A DNA stretch of 64,000 nucleotides, taken from positions 65,870,001-65,934,000 of the forward strand of contig CM075351.1 of assembly GCA_037693485.1 (NCBI GenBank), written 5' to 3'. The notes under the pieces are model-generated. The model was not told the origin of the DNA and did no database searches. It saw only the letters and a list, made by a program, of their open reading frames with translations. Numbering within the stretch: the stretch's first letter is position 1; each line of letters starts with the position of its first letter. A program made the position numbers and the translations under genes. Origin of the DNA: Kitagawia praeruptora (lineage: Eukaryota; Streptophyta; Magnoliopsida; Apiales; Apiaceae). Positions 33,389-45,286 of this stretch are shown one piece after another.

Positions 33389-35204
33389 TCTATACTATTA
33401 TATAAAAGCCAAAACATTAAAAGTTTGGTTGGTCGGTTGGTCGGTCGGTATGGTACCTGTTGATTTTACTTATTTACCCTTACTCAATTACATATAAAAT
33501 CCATCCTACTAATAATCAATTTCTTTTTTCAATTTAAACTTATTATCTTTTCTATTTTTCAATAACTAAATAATTTCCTTTTTCAAGTAAAATACAATAT
33601 CTTTTATATATCTAACTAAAATTTCTCCTTTATTAATCAATTTCCTTTTTCAGGTTAAACATACCTTTTCCCTCTTTTAATAACTAAGAGCGTGTTTGGC
33701 TTAACTTAAAAAATGTTACTTATCACTTAAAGTGCTACTTACTCACTTTAAGTGAAAAGTGATAATTTTTACTTAAAGTTAGGTGTATCTGTTTGGCTAA
33801 TTCCACTTAAAGTAAATTTATTTTTAAAAAATTAATTAAAAAAAAAGAAATTTATATTTTTTTGAAAGTATAAAATACAAATATATGCAAAGAATACAAT
33901 ACAAGTTAAAAGGTGACTCAAATACATAAAAATTGATATACGAAAAAAAATAAGTGAAAAAAAAGTACCTCCAAGCTACTTTTTTTTTTAGCCTACTTTC
34001 CACTTTAAGTTGCTCCACTTTAAGGGGAGCCAAACACCTCCTTTCTACTTTAAGTGGGTTAAAAAAAAATATAATGAACCCCAAACGGGCTCTAAATAAT
34101 TTCCTTTTTTAGGTCAAATACAATATCTTTTAGGTTTTATCTAACTAAAATTTCTCCTTTTTTAAAAACACAACGAGCACTTTTGTTTGAGAAAATAACA
34201 TAATTATATTATAATTACTATTAACTAATCAAATACCTTTTTCAGCCAAAACATGTTAACTTTTCTCTTTTCTAACTAAAATCTCTTTTTCCAATTATAT
34301 CATGGACGGTTACCTTTTTCTTTTCTATTACTAAAACATCTCTTTTTCCAATTATATCACGGGTGTTTCTATTTAATAAAAATAAAATAATAACATTATA
34401 ATACTAATAATTAATCGATTACCTGTTCAGCTAAAACGTATAATCTTTTCTATTTTTTCTATTTAAATTCCATTTTTTTTGTAGAAATATCGTTGGCAAC
34501 ATTAATTTCTCAATTTCTAAAAACTATGAGCAATTTTATTTAGTAAAATAACATAATTAAATTATAATTACTATAAACTAATAAATTACCTTTTTCACAT
34601 AAATCATGTTAGCTTTTTAATTTTCACGTTACCTTTCTATTTTTTCTAAGTAACATCTCTCTTTTTCAATTATATCACGGACGGTTCTATTTAAAACAAT
34701 AAACTAATAATAATATGGGTAATATTCCTAAAGTTAACTTTAAGAAATTCTCCTAAAGTTAACCATTAAGATTGTGACACATATATATGCACAATCATTA
34801 ATGTCCCCGCGAGCCCTTTTAAATCAAAGAAAGAAATCCATCAAAACTACATAGTTTTACAACTAAAACCTTTTTCAACTAAAACCTATCATCTTCTCTA
34901 TAATTACCAATAATTAACCAATTACCAATAAAATAAAATAATAATTTTATAATTACCAGTAATTAACCAATAATTAACCAATTACCTTTTTCAACTAAAA
35001 CCTATCATCTTCTCTATATTTTCTAACTAAAATCCCTCGATTTCTAGAAATATCATGGATAACATTTATATAATTATTATCAAACCATCTCATATAAAAA
35101 GGTAAGCCTCCAAAATTCATGTTTTAAAAAATTAATGTAAATAAATGAAAAAAATCATATAATATTAAAAAAAAAAATCGTGCATCGCACGGGTTTTAAG
35201 TTAG
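33389..35204 (+). mobile_element. Non-autonomous Helitron
   Basis: It starts TCTATACTATTATATAAAAG, the classic plant Helitron 5' end, directly after A. It finishes with the hairpin region CGTGCATCGCACGGG and, a few bases on, TTAG directly before T. Insertion between A and T without target duplication is as expected. The interior is made of diverged short tandem blocks (TTTCCTTTTTCA and ATCTAACTAAAATTTCTCC). It has no coding capacity and a Tourist-like MITE is inserted in one block. Confidence 0.85.
33688..34092. mobile_element. Tourist-like (PIF/Harbinger) MITE nested in the Helitron
   Basis: This 405-bp element has ends GAGCGTGTTTGG and CCAAACGGGCTC (inverted with one or two mismatches) and a TAA duplication on both sides (33685-33687 and 34093-34095). 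A sister repeat block of the Helitron near 33560-33600 (ATAACTAAATAATTTCC) shows the uninterrupted site. It is non-coding. Confidence 0.85.
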
Positions 35205-35247
35205 TGTACAAAAAATTTAATCAATTAAAATTAATCAACTCATTATA

Positions 35248-36462
35248 TCCTTATATATAATAAGCGTGAGAGATATCTTATCCATAATTTTGGTCAGTGT
35301 ACTACCAAAATAATTTCAACCGTTGAATCTAATATTTTTATAAATAGATGATCAAGATTATATCATATTAAAAAAAATTATAATCTAAAAAGGATATAAT
35401 TAGAAAATGTTGCATTAGAAGTGAATTTTAAAAAGAAAATCATGATCTAGAAATGATATAACTAAATAAGGTTGTATTAGAATTGAATTTTAAAAAGAAA
35501 ATTATAATTTGAAAAGGATATAATTAAAAAGGTTGTGTTAGAATTGAATTTATTAATTTATTATTAGTAAAAAAATAATCATATTTACCATTTGGGCTCT
35601 ATCTTAAAATCTAGAAATCAGATTTGGATGATTTTACAATCCACACGAAACTCATAAAATTATCTTTAATTTAATTATGTTTTAAATATTATTATTCAAT
35701 TAAAAATACTCAGAATCTGAAGTGAAAATATAATTATGAATTTTTACAATAATCCTATTCAATGTAGAAGTCTTACATTGATAATGCTATTTACTATAGG
35801 AAACATAATTATATATGATTTAAATCATTGACATACACTTTTTTGTATTTCAATAGAAATACACTTTTTTTGTATTTCAGTAGAAATATACTTTTTAGTT
35901 TATAACATATTAGAATATTAAATAACTTTTTTTATGCTAGATCCAACGGTTTTCATCTATTTATTTTAATATTTGACGGTTCTTATTTATTTTGGCGTAC
36001 AGAGGACCAGACTACCGATTATCAAAATTTTGGACGAAATCCCTCTTACACTTATTATTAAAATTGTTTTTGATTGTTAGTAGAACTATCTTCAAATAAC
36101 AATGGTATTTTGATAATCATAATGAATTATAAGTAGAAGTCATAAATCGAATAGAATTGTCAACGTAAAAAAACGTCAATTTCTTCTATTGTTTCTGCGT
36201 AGATCTAATTGAAAAATAATCATTAAGTCATCACTAAATTAAAGATTATTTTGTTAATTTCACGTGGATTGTAAAATCGTCCAAAATAAATTTTAAGAAT
36301 TCAAGATAGAGTACAAATATTAAATCGAACGTGTAAAATCTTATATATATCAATTTCTTAACAACAATTTGATATATAAATTAATAACATTTAAAATTTA
36401 AAAATAATAATATAATTATAGATATTAAAAAGGAACCGTGCATTGCACGGGTTATAAGCTAG
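35248..36462 (+). mobile_element. Second non-autonomous Helitron
   Basis: It starts TCCTTATATATAATAAGCG directly after A and ends with CCGTGCATTGCACGG, then GTTATAAGCTAG directly before T. The length is 1215 bp and it is non-coding. It begins only 43 bp after the previous Helitron. Sequence from its middle (ATCCCTCTTACACTTATTAT and TCATTGACATACACTTTT) recurs in the elements at 58.4-59.8 kb and 62.8-63.7 kb. Confidence 0.85.
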
Positions 36463-36772
36463 TAGTGTTAAATTTAGAAAAAGTCATATAATAAATATAG
36501 GGATAATTTTGGAAAATCACCTTAAATTTATATTAAAAAAATAAAAAGAACATATAAAATATGACAAATTGATTTTTCAAAAGAAACATGTATTTTGAGA
36601 CGAACGGAACAATAATACAGTACAGTAATAGTTTAGAGAGTGACAAAAGGACAGACAACAAAGATTGAGACAAGCCAAGCACGTGACCTGTCAAACTTTT
36701 TGCTTTTTGGTCATACCATTGTTCTCCTCTGCAACACTTCTTTTCCCTGGGGTCACTAAGTCTATAAGTATA
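36463..36772. other. AT-rich intergenic segment
   Basis: No gene or repeat boundary could be supported here. It holds a short GC-richer bit (36660-36770) just before the first Stowaway-like MITE. Confidence 0.4.
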
Positions 36773-37084
36773 CCCCATCTGTCCCATTCATTTCTATACA
36801 CTTACTATTTTGAGGTGTCCCATCATTTTTATACATTCTAAAAATAGTAAAGTTTTAATAATAAAAAATACTATTACACCCACTAACTTTCCTCCATTAT
36901 CTCAAATCTATAATATAAAACACTATTACACCCACTACTTTCCTCCACTATCTCAAATTTATTATTAACTATTGATAGGTCCCACCACTTTACCCATTTT
37001 TCATCCAAGTTTACTCATTATTTATACATTTTCTTGGTCTCCGTGTCCAAACCCAGTGTATATTATTCACTGAGACGGAGGGAG
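36773..37084. mobile_element. Stowaway-like MITE
   Basis: The right end is GACGGAGGGAG followed by TA. The left end is CCCCATCTGTCCC preceded by TA, a mismatched inverted copy. A TA duplication and CTCCCTCCGTCCC-type ends are diagnostic of Stowaway (Tc1/mariner) MITEs. It is 312 bp and non-coding. Confidence 0.75.
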
Positions 37085-37121
37085 TATTATACAGGGCCTA
37101 TTACTTCCCTTAAAATTAGTA

Positions 37122-37403
37122 CTCCCTCATCCCTTTCATTTCTTTACACTTTCTATTTTGGGCCGTCCATTCCATTTCTTTACATTACTAAAAATAGTAA
37201 CTTTTAACAATAAAATATATTATTACATCCACTACCTCACTCCACCTTTTCAACCCTTTACACTATTACACCCACTACTTCACTTATTTTAACAATAAAA
37301 TTACTATTACACCCACTACTACATTTATTTTAACAATATTACATTCAATATCTTGGTCTCCGTGCAAAAAGCAAATGTAAAGAAATAAAAAAAACGGAGG
37401 GAG
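37122..37403. mobile_element. Stowaway-like MITE
   Basis: CTCCCTCATCCC and CGGAGGGAG form the ends with TA on each side (37120-37121 and 37404-37405). It is 282 bp long and lies only 37 bp from the preceding MITE. Its interior has repeated TATTACACCCACTAC phrases shared with that neighbour, so the two are related. Confidence 0.8.
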
Positions 37404-37405
37404 TA

Positions 37406-37860
37406 GCTTATAACTTATAAACATAAGTGTCATATAAGTGATAAGTAGATCAGAAATTATAAGTCATTAGAGTGTTTGGTAAATCAGAACTTATATCAGT
37501 AGAGTGTTTGGTAAATCAGAAATTCAGAATTTATAAGTTAACTTTTTATTATTATTTTCAAAATATTTTTTTTAATATATATCAATGGATGTCAATGGAT
37601 AGATCTCGATGAGTAGAGAAATTTGATATATACATATCAATTTTTTAATGAACGGATCAAAAGATATATGATTTTGAAGATTTGAAGGATATTACATATT
37701 GCGTGTATCGAGAAACAAGAATAAGTTGAAAGTTCAACTTATCAACATTATAAGTTGAGCTAAAACTTAAATAGGCAAACACCCCTTAAGTTCTTACGGA
37801 CTTATAAGGCATAAGTCACCTACTTTAAGACGAAACAAACAGCCCCTATATACAGGTCCG
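37406..37860. repeat. MITE-like repeat with GTTTGGTAAATCAG duplication
   Basis: The phrase AGAGTGTTTGGTAAATCAGAA occurs twice in tandem (about 37470-37520). The right part reads inward as GGGGCTGTTTGTTTCG, a common MITE end. The left end is not a clear match and no target duplication was found, so this may be a truncated Tourist- or hAT-type element. Confidence 0.4.
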
Positions 37861-38435
37861 CATTGGAACACAAATTCCCGTATTTTATTATTCTCTTTCC
37901 AAATTTTTTGTTCTATTAATATTAACATATCATTTTTCTATAATTTACAAAATCTCAATATATAATATTTAGTCAAAATTTAGGCAATTTAAATATTAAA
38001 AATCAAACATGACAAAAAATTTGGGACAGAGGAGTATCCATTATTGTAAGTAATATGCAATATCTACCATTTCTTATGAGTAATTTATTTATTTTTATTA
38101 ATTTTTTTTGAAATTATCGTTAAAAATTGTTATGCTATTAAAAAAATTGCTGTTGCGAAAATCAGATAATTATTTGATTTAATTTTCAAAAATTAATATT
38201 TTTGTTAAGATTTGATGTTGATATCAACTGCTTCTAAAAACAATTTTTTTAGCCAAAAACATTTTTTAGAATTTTTTTTTTAAAATTTACCAAATATTTA
38301 TTTGTTTTTCATAAATAAGATAATGTTGTTGTCTGCAACAACAATATCAAACTAGAACTAAGTTGATGATCCCCTTAATTCATATCTTCTTGGTGTCCCT
38401 GAGGGCAATTTTAAATAAAAATATTATTTATTAAA
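37861..38435. other. AT-rich intergenic region
   Basis: No exon, transposon end or RNA gene was recognised. It ends in the 9-bp duplication TTTATTAAA of the next element. Confidence 0.45.
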
Positions 38436-39275
38436 GGGTGAGTGCTCAAAATATCTACATTTTCACTTTCTCTCACCAAAATGCCCAGCGTGTGATTGTA
38501 CCGTCCAAAATACCCATGGGATACGCCACTGTGTGTAGCGCATCCCATGTCACACCTCAACCAGAAGCGTATCGTGTGCATACGCCTATAGATAAGGCGC
38601 AAGCTGCTATGGATACATCCTTGGGGTGAAGCAACAGATAATACGCATTCTGTAACGGCGTATGTCTGACGTCAGCATACGCATTTGCAACATGCGTATC
38701 ATTGGATACGCATTTTAGAAGGGCGTATCTCACGCCTATTCATCGTCCCTAAAGCTGCCGACGAAGGCGATTCTGGTTTGTTTTTTTGTCGTCTTTGTTC
38801 GTCCACATCCCAAAGTTTCAAACCACATACCATATATCGTTGGAAACGCAATTCGATGCTCTACAAGACTATACAAGTTTCATATCCTTTACTTTGCCGG
38901 ATTTGTAATGCCCAAAATGGCGATTTCATCGCCGTCGTATATTCCGATGACCTCATACACGCTACTGAGGGGCCAGAGAACATAAACGGAGACTTAGAGG
39001 AGTAAGTATGAGGGCTTGTGGTCAGTTGGTGTTCATTTGGGGGGTGGAGGAGCATCGAATCGACGAGATTATGGAAATCGCTCAGGTCGTCGGCGACTTG
39101 AGCTCTCAAAACGTCGACGACTTGAGCTCTCAAGACGACCAATGGTTTTTCACGATTCTGGCAGCTACAGTATAGTTCCCAGAGACGTATCGCGTGGGTA
39201 ATTAGAGTGCTGTTTTGAAATCCGGGCATTTTGGTAAGTGAATATCCAAAAAATGAGTATTTTGGGCATTCTATT
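38436..39275. mobile_element. Non-autonomous Mutator-like element with 9-bp duplication
   Basis: TTTATTAAA flanks both sides exactly (38427-38435 and 39276-39284). Near the ends, GCTCAAAATATC and GCCCAAAATACTC (inverted) are followed by a second pair built on TTCAC(T)..CACCAAAATGCCC, giving about 48 bp of imperfect inverted repeat. The interior is GC-richer, with repeated ATACGC phrases and the tandem block CGACTTGAGCTCTCAA. Open frames inside (such as 38685-39005) match no family I know. A diverged relative lies at about 45.3-46.2 kb. Confidence 0.75.
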
Positions 39276-39649
39276 TTTATTAAAATGATTGGGATATTCT
39301 TTTTTTTATTAAAAAGAACAAGAAATACAAAGGAACATGAAAAAAGGGACAGAAAATCCGGTTTATGTATCATACGAGAATGAAATTAATGGAACAAGGC
39401 GTTTAAATTAATGGAAAGAAGAATGGTACGTATTTCTTCAACCAAACTCGTTAATCATGAATGCATCTTACTTTTTCTTTTACCGAGTACAACAATTATT
39501 TACTTGCTACTTGAATTTGAAAACCCAATAATTTTAACTGTCATTATACACTGCTGTTGTGTCAAGCTTTTGGCTCCTTCCGTGCATGACCTGTTTGTGT
39601 TTTTGTATGTATCCTGCACATACAAGAATATACTTCACATGTTCTATTA

Positions 39650-39875
39650 ATTTTTTTACATAAAAAATTGTGTAACCGACACGCATTTTAATTTACATTT
39701 TAAGGATAGTTCTATAACTTATTTTTGATATTTTTTTTTTGTATAAAAATAGGATTGTTCTATTTTTATAAAAAAAAAAAAATATCAAAAATAAATTATA
39801 GAACTATCCTTAAAATGGATCTTAAAATCCTGGAAATTGGTCTTCAAATGTAAATAACTTAATAGGACGGAGGGA
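39650..39875. mobile_element. Stowaway-type MITE, left end eroded, with hairpin
   Basis: The right end is GGACGGAGGGAG followed by TA. The centre, 39696-39817, is an almost perfect palindrome with arms CATTTTAAGGATAGTTCTAT and its complement, around a short loop near 39755. The left Stowaway terminus is not recognisable. A transcript would fold into a long hairpin. Confidence 0.6.
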
Positions 39876-40440
39876 GTATTATTGTACAGTATAATCTTGA
39901 ACTACTAAGTTGGATCAGTGAGCAAGTTGTGGGCATGGTTAGAATCGTACAACAGTAAAAATTTTACTACTACTACTACTACTAATAAAACATTGAGCTA
40001 GCTAGCTAGAGCAGTGCGGAGTAGGTTTCACAGATCTCGAGGCACCGAGAAATTCAGGTTTAACATTAATTAAACACAAGTAGAGTATATATGTTTCTTT
40101 CAAAAAAAAATTCTCTTTTTGTTTCTTTTTGTTATAACTGCGAACTTTATCATCTGGGGACTGGGGTCCTTAAATTTTTTCATATAATATTACATACATG
40201 TATACTTACATTTGTGCCACTTGAGCTTGTAGTAGCTTAAGATACTCAAGTTAAAAGATATAGTTCCAATTATAGAAGTGGTGGGCTTTCTTTAATGGAT
40301 GCTGATTCTTGGGCTTACTTGTAGTTGTGGTGTGAAATGTTGTTTAGATAAGGCAATACAAAGGTGGTGGTATATTATGATACAAGGGTGTACAATGGAT
40401 CTTGTTTAGAGACTCAGGAAAGTGAATTTTTTAAGAAAGA
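39876..40440 (+). promoter_or_regulatory. Upstream region of the NIK-like kinase gene
   Basis: There is no gene in this 565-bp stretch. It includes a (TAC)n microsatellite at about 39965-39985 and lies directly before the ATG at 40441. No TATA box or transcription factor site can be assigned with confidence. Confidence 0.4.
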
Positions 40441-43400
40441 ATGGAGATTTTGAGGGGTTTTTTGTGTGGAGTGGGCTTGATGGTTTTGTTGTTATTGCAA
40501 GGTTCTTCTGCTTCTCTTTCTCCTTCTGGAGTAAACTATGAAGGTTTGTTCTCTTTCTCTTTTTTTTTTTTGCTTACCATTTTGATTATTTTCTACTTAT
40601 ATATTTGTCCACCTATACTGCTAACTATGCTGTTCATTAGTTAACAATTATATGTGAATATTTGTGGATGTTTGTGTTGGTGTATTTTTATGCATATTTA
40701 TGATCTTAGTGAATATTTTGGGGTTTGATGATGTGTTTTTAGAGTTCACCTTCTACATAGTTTCTTGCCAAGTGCCAGTCCTTCCCAAATTTGCTTAATA
40801 CTTTCTGATATTAAGATAAGTATGTTTTATGTAAGTATCTAGAAGAGATTTTGGGGCATACATGATACATGTGGAGCTAGAATGGCACTTGAATGTTAAC
40901 TGAACCAAGCATATTCCGGTGTCCCTCGAAAGCACGGTCCATTTTCCGGAGAGGGTGTGATGATATGAGGGCCCAGGGCGAAAATAGGCCCTCGTTTTTC
41001 TCCTCGCTAAAAGTGAAATATGATAATACACTACTCAAAGAAAATTAAACTAAAACAAAAAAGAGCCTAGAATTGAACAAGATTATGAACCTTAAACTTC
41101 TAATGACTGTATATATTAATATACAATTGTTTACTAGTATATTAAATATATAACATAGTTACGTAATATAAGTACTTGATAGATGGGATCATCAAGATTA
41201 TCTGAGAGTCTAAATCGGAGCGTGAAAATCAAAAGGAGAAGAAAAGGACCCTCAAATGTGTAAAAACCGGAGAGCACAAAAGTTGCACAAAAACAACACA
41301 AGTTTTTTGGGCCTGTAAAATGATACCTATCAAATTCGCAAATTTTTGCAGGTAGAGCCTTTTTCAGTGAAAACTCTGGCTTTTGGAAAGTTTTGGAATA
41401 AGTTTTGGCAGTAACTGTATAACTTAATGATGGAGATTACATGTTAAGTGAACAACTGTAGCTGTGAATGTTTTGGTTCTGAAAACATCAATTGATTGTA
41501 TTGTTTGACATGAATGCTCATGTCTGTGTTTGTTGCCATGTTAATGCAGTTGTAGCCTTGATGGCCATAAAAAATGACTTAATTGACCCTCACAATGTGC
41601 TGGAGAATTGGGATATTACGTTTGTGGATCCTTGCAGTTGGAGAATGGTCACCTGCTCTCCTGATGGTTATGTTTCTGCTCTGTGAGTTGCTTAACCTTA
41701 TTGCCATCTGTAACTTTTGTTCATCCGTTACTTCTGAAGAAATCTGACAGAAAATTCTTAGACGCTTTGGTGATTTAATTGTTAATAATCTTATGGTTAT
41801 ATGCTTCCTCTTCTTCATTAGAGGGTTACCTAGCCAGAGTTTGTCAGGAACCTTATCTCCGGGGATTGGTAACCTCACTAACTTGCAATCAGTGTAAGTT
41901 CACAGAAAGTCATGTATTCTTGAATTAGCTGTCTATTGTTGACACGTTCTGCACCACTAAGCTTTTTTTTTTTATATAATTTTTTAAAGCCACCAGTTTT
42001 AATTTTCTACCGAAAAATTATTCAACGGATCTTTATAACTGATGATTTTCTTACATATGTAGATTAATGCAGAATAATGCCATTTCTGGCTCTATTCCTG
42101 CATCTATAGGAAAATTGGAGAAACTGCAAACACTCGATCTGTCCTCCAATAAGCTTCATGGCGAAATGCCCAGTTCGTTTGGTGACATTGGGAACCTGAA
42201 TTATCTGTGAGTTGCAAAACTTTCTCCGTATTGACAATAATTCATGTATAAAAGAGAAGCAAGGGAGTATTTAAAAATTGACTCCTTTCATGATAAATTT
42301 TCTTTTGAGCAAGGCAGGCGACTAAACAACAACAGTCTTACTGGAAAGATACCTGAATCTCTGTCAGGAGTTGGAGGTCTCACTCTCGTGTAAGTCCATT
42401 CATCTAATTTCCTCAGCTTGTGTTGGTTCAGATTGCAAGAGAAACTGAAGAGCGTAACTCAATAATTTAATATTCCAACGGACGTATTAATTGACTATTG
42501 CACATTCAAATATTTGCAGGGACCTGTCTTTTAACAATTTCAGTGGTCCTGTGCCAAATTTATCTGCCAGAACTTTCAGGTGAGATTTCCTTCTCTCTAT
42601 TCTTCCAAGTAGCATTCTCTTTAATAAGCTATGCAATCGTTAGACATTGTAGTCTTGTTATGCTTAAATTTCAGGATTATCGGCAATCCTTTAATTTGTG
42701 CTGAAAGTTCTGACAATTGCTCTCTTGTACATCAAAAGCCTCTGTCCTTCCCGCCAGACGGTAAAAATCCCATCTAATTTTTTGTTTTGCTTTTGGTCAG
42801 CTGTTAGTTTCTCTTACAAACTTGATAAGAATTAAGAAGTCTTTATTTTTTCCCCAGATCAAACTGAATCCGGGGCAAAGGACAACCACCACATAGCTAT
42901 TGCTGTGGGTACAAGTTTCAGTGCCGCTCTTCTAATCATCATAATCATAGGGTCCCTGGTATGGTGGCGATATAGGCACAATCAACAGATTTTTTTTGAT
43001 GTTCATGGTCAGTCCCTAATCCTTTTGTACTTGCACTTTTATGTAATTAATTTTCAAAGATAAATGCTTAAATTCTATGACTATTTTACATCCTATATAC
43101 ATTAAACTTGTGCTAAACTTCAGAAACGTGTAAAATGATTCACATCAACTGTCAAAAGTTAAATTGAATCACATATTTTAAAACACAGGAAATAGTGTAG
43201 TATCCATTAAATTTTCATGTATTTTTAGCAAGGATTTTTTTTTTTTTGGGCAGATCAATATGATCCAGATGTATGCTTGGGACATTTGAGGAGGTATACC
43301 TTCAAGGAACTTCGAACTGCAACTGATCATTTCAACTCGAAGAATATTTTAGGGAGAGGAGGATTTGGTATCGTCTATAAAGGTTGCTTAAATGATGGGA

Positions 43401-45020
43401 CTACAGTAGCTGTCAAAAGGTTGAAGGAGTATAATACCTTAGGGGGTGAAATACAATTCCAGACAGAAGTAGAACTGATAAGCTTGGCCCTTCATCGGAA
43501 TCTTCTCCGCCTCTTGGGGTTCTGCACGACTGAAAATGAACGAATTCTCGTTTATCCATATATGGTAAATGGGTGTGTTGCATCTAGATTAAGAGGTTAG
43601 TGTAAAAAATCATTGTAAGTCTCATAAATTGCAAGTTCATTTAATATATCCTTTATATCTGGATCTTACAAAGTGACGATGGGGTTCTCAGTAACAGTTG
43701 TCTCATAGAAATGCCAATATTATACTATAGAAGGTAAAACCGGTCATAGTCATTCCGACATGTTTCCTATGAAAGGGGTTGTGGGAAGTACCGCCAGAGC
43801 AAGATCACTTTGTTAGAAGTTATGTTATAGATTTTAGTTTCAGGTTGTATGAAGTCGTGCAAGTAAGCAAAACCTAAATCTTGCAGCCCTATGCTAGGTT
43901 ATTAAATATAAATTTGAATATGTCAAGAAAAAATACTAAATTCATTTTAATGGTTATTTGTCGTATGACTTTTTTTGTATTTTCAGATCATGTTCTTGGC
44001 ATGCCAATCTTGGATTGGTCAAGGCGAAAGAGGATAGCTTTAGGTACGGCACGGGGATTATTTTATCTACATGAGCACTGCGACCCTAGAATAATCCATC
44101 GTGATGTGAAGGCAGCCAACATCCTGTTGGATGAAGACTTTGAGGCAGTTGTTGGTGATTTTGGGTTGGCGAAGCTATTGGATCATCGAGAATCTCATGT
44201 GTCCACAGCCGTCCGTGGTACTGTTGGCCACATTGCTCCGGAGTATTTGTCAACTGGTCAATCATCAGATAAAACTGATGTTTTTGGTTTCGGTATCTTG
44301 CTTCTTGAGTTAATCACGGGTCAAAAAGCTCTGGACTTTGGTCGGGCAGCTAGTCAGAAAGTTGTGATGCTTGATTGGGTATGTTCTTTATCTTGAACTC
44401 TTGTAACTTCTGTCTGTAACTTGTAAGCAATAATCTTAAGATGAAAATGTCTTATGCTCTACAGTATTAAAAAACGAAGTTATTTAGCCTCTTAATAGCT
44501 TAATTGTTTACCATTAGATGCAAGTACAAGTACACATACAAGTAATCAAAAGATGTACAAGTCATGATGTACGATATGGTTAGACGAAATTTCTTTTGCT
44601 ATATCAACACTTCAGCATACCACTTCTGTTCACTTAAACTGAAAAAGATGGAAAGAGCAAATAATGTAACAGAGCCGCAGTTTGATCGCTTCTTACTTGC
44701 AGGTGAAGAAGCTGCGTCAAGATGGAAAGCTAGACCTAATTGTAGATAAAGATTTAAAGAGAGATTACGACAAGATTGAGTTGGAAGAGATTGTGCAGGT
44801 AGCTCTTTTATGCACACAATTCAATCCTTTGCATCGTCCAAAAATGTCGGAAGTTTTACGCATGCTGGAAGGTGATGGTTTAGCGGAAAAATGGGAGGCC
44901 TCTCAAAGAGATGAAACACCAAGTTACAGGACATCAGAAACTACTCCTGAAAGATACTCAGATTTCATAGAAGAATCTTCCCTCGTGGTTGAAGCAATGG
45001 AACTTTCAGGGCCTCGATGA
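40441..45020 (+). CDS. NIK-type leucine-rich-repeat receptor-like kinase, 11 exons
   Basis: Exons joined in frame: 40441-40543, 41550-41682, 41822-41893, 42063-42206, 42318-42389, 42520-42579, 42675-42760, 42858-43007, 43254-43595, 43987-44378, 44703-45020, giving 623 residues. A signal peptide (1 to about 25) precedes the cap region with VDPCSWRMVTCSPDG. About five LRRs follow (GTLSPGIGNLTNLQ, LDLSSNKLHGEMP), then a transmembrane helix near 235-262 and a kinase with GRGGFGIVYKG, VAVKRLK, HRDVKAANILL and DFGLAKLL. The tail ELSGPR and the block MLEGDGLAEKWEASQR mark the NSP-INTERACTING KINASE group (LRR-RLK subfamily II, SERK relatives), plasma-membrane kinases in antiviral and immune signalling. 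The 11-exon layout matches that subfamily. The activation loop reads ESHVSTAVRGTVGH. All motifs needed for activity are present, with no frame breaks. NIK1, 2 or 3 cannot be told apart here. Confidence 0.93.
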
Positions 45021-45286
45021 CAAATACTATTTCTTGCACTTCTTCCCAGTTATGTGTTGGTAAAACTATAAAATGAGAAACATTTGTTAGTATTGATAGC
45101 TAAGCACTGCTTGTATTATGACATAGAAATAGAAATTTAGAGATGGAAAACCAATGCATAAGATTTCAAGTCAATATGTTGTACATGAATGGTGCATGTT
45201 AAATGATCAAGATTGTAGAATTTCCAATTACTGTTAAATTATGCCTTGCATCTGGCGATTTCTATTAATCCTGGTCAGAACACTGT

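Noticed and set aside
38685..39005. 106-codon frame inside the Mutator-like element
   Set aside because: No recognisable motif, and the diverged relative at 45.3-46.2 kb does not preserve the frame.
40850..41010. GC-richer patch in NIK intron 1 as an extra exon
   Set aside because: No frame joins it to the flanking exons, and the known 11-exon structure is complete without it.
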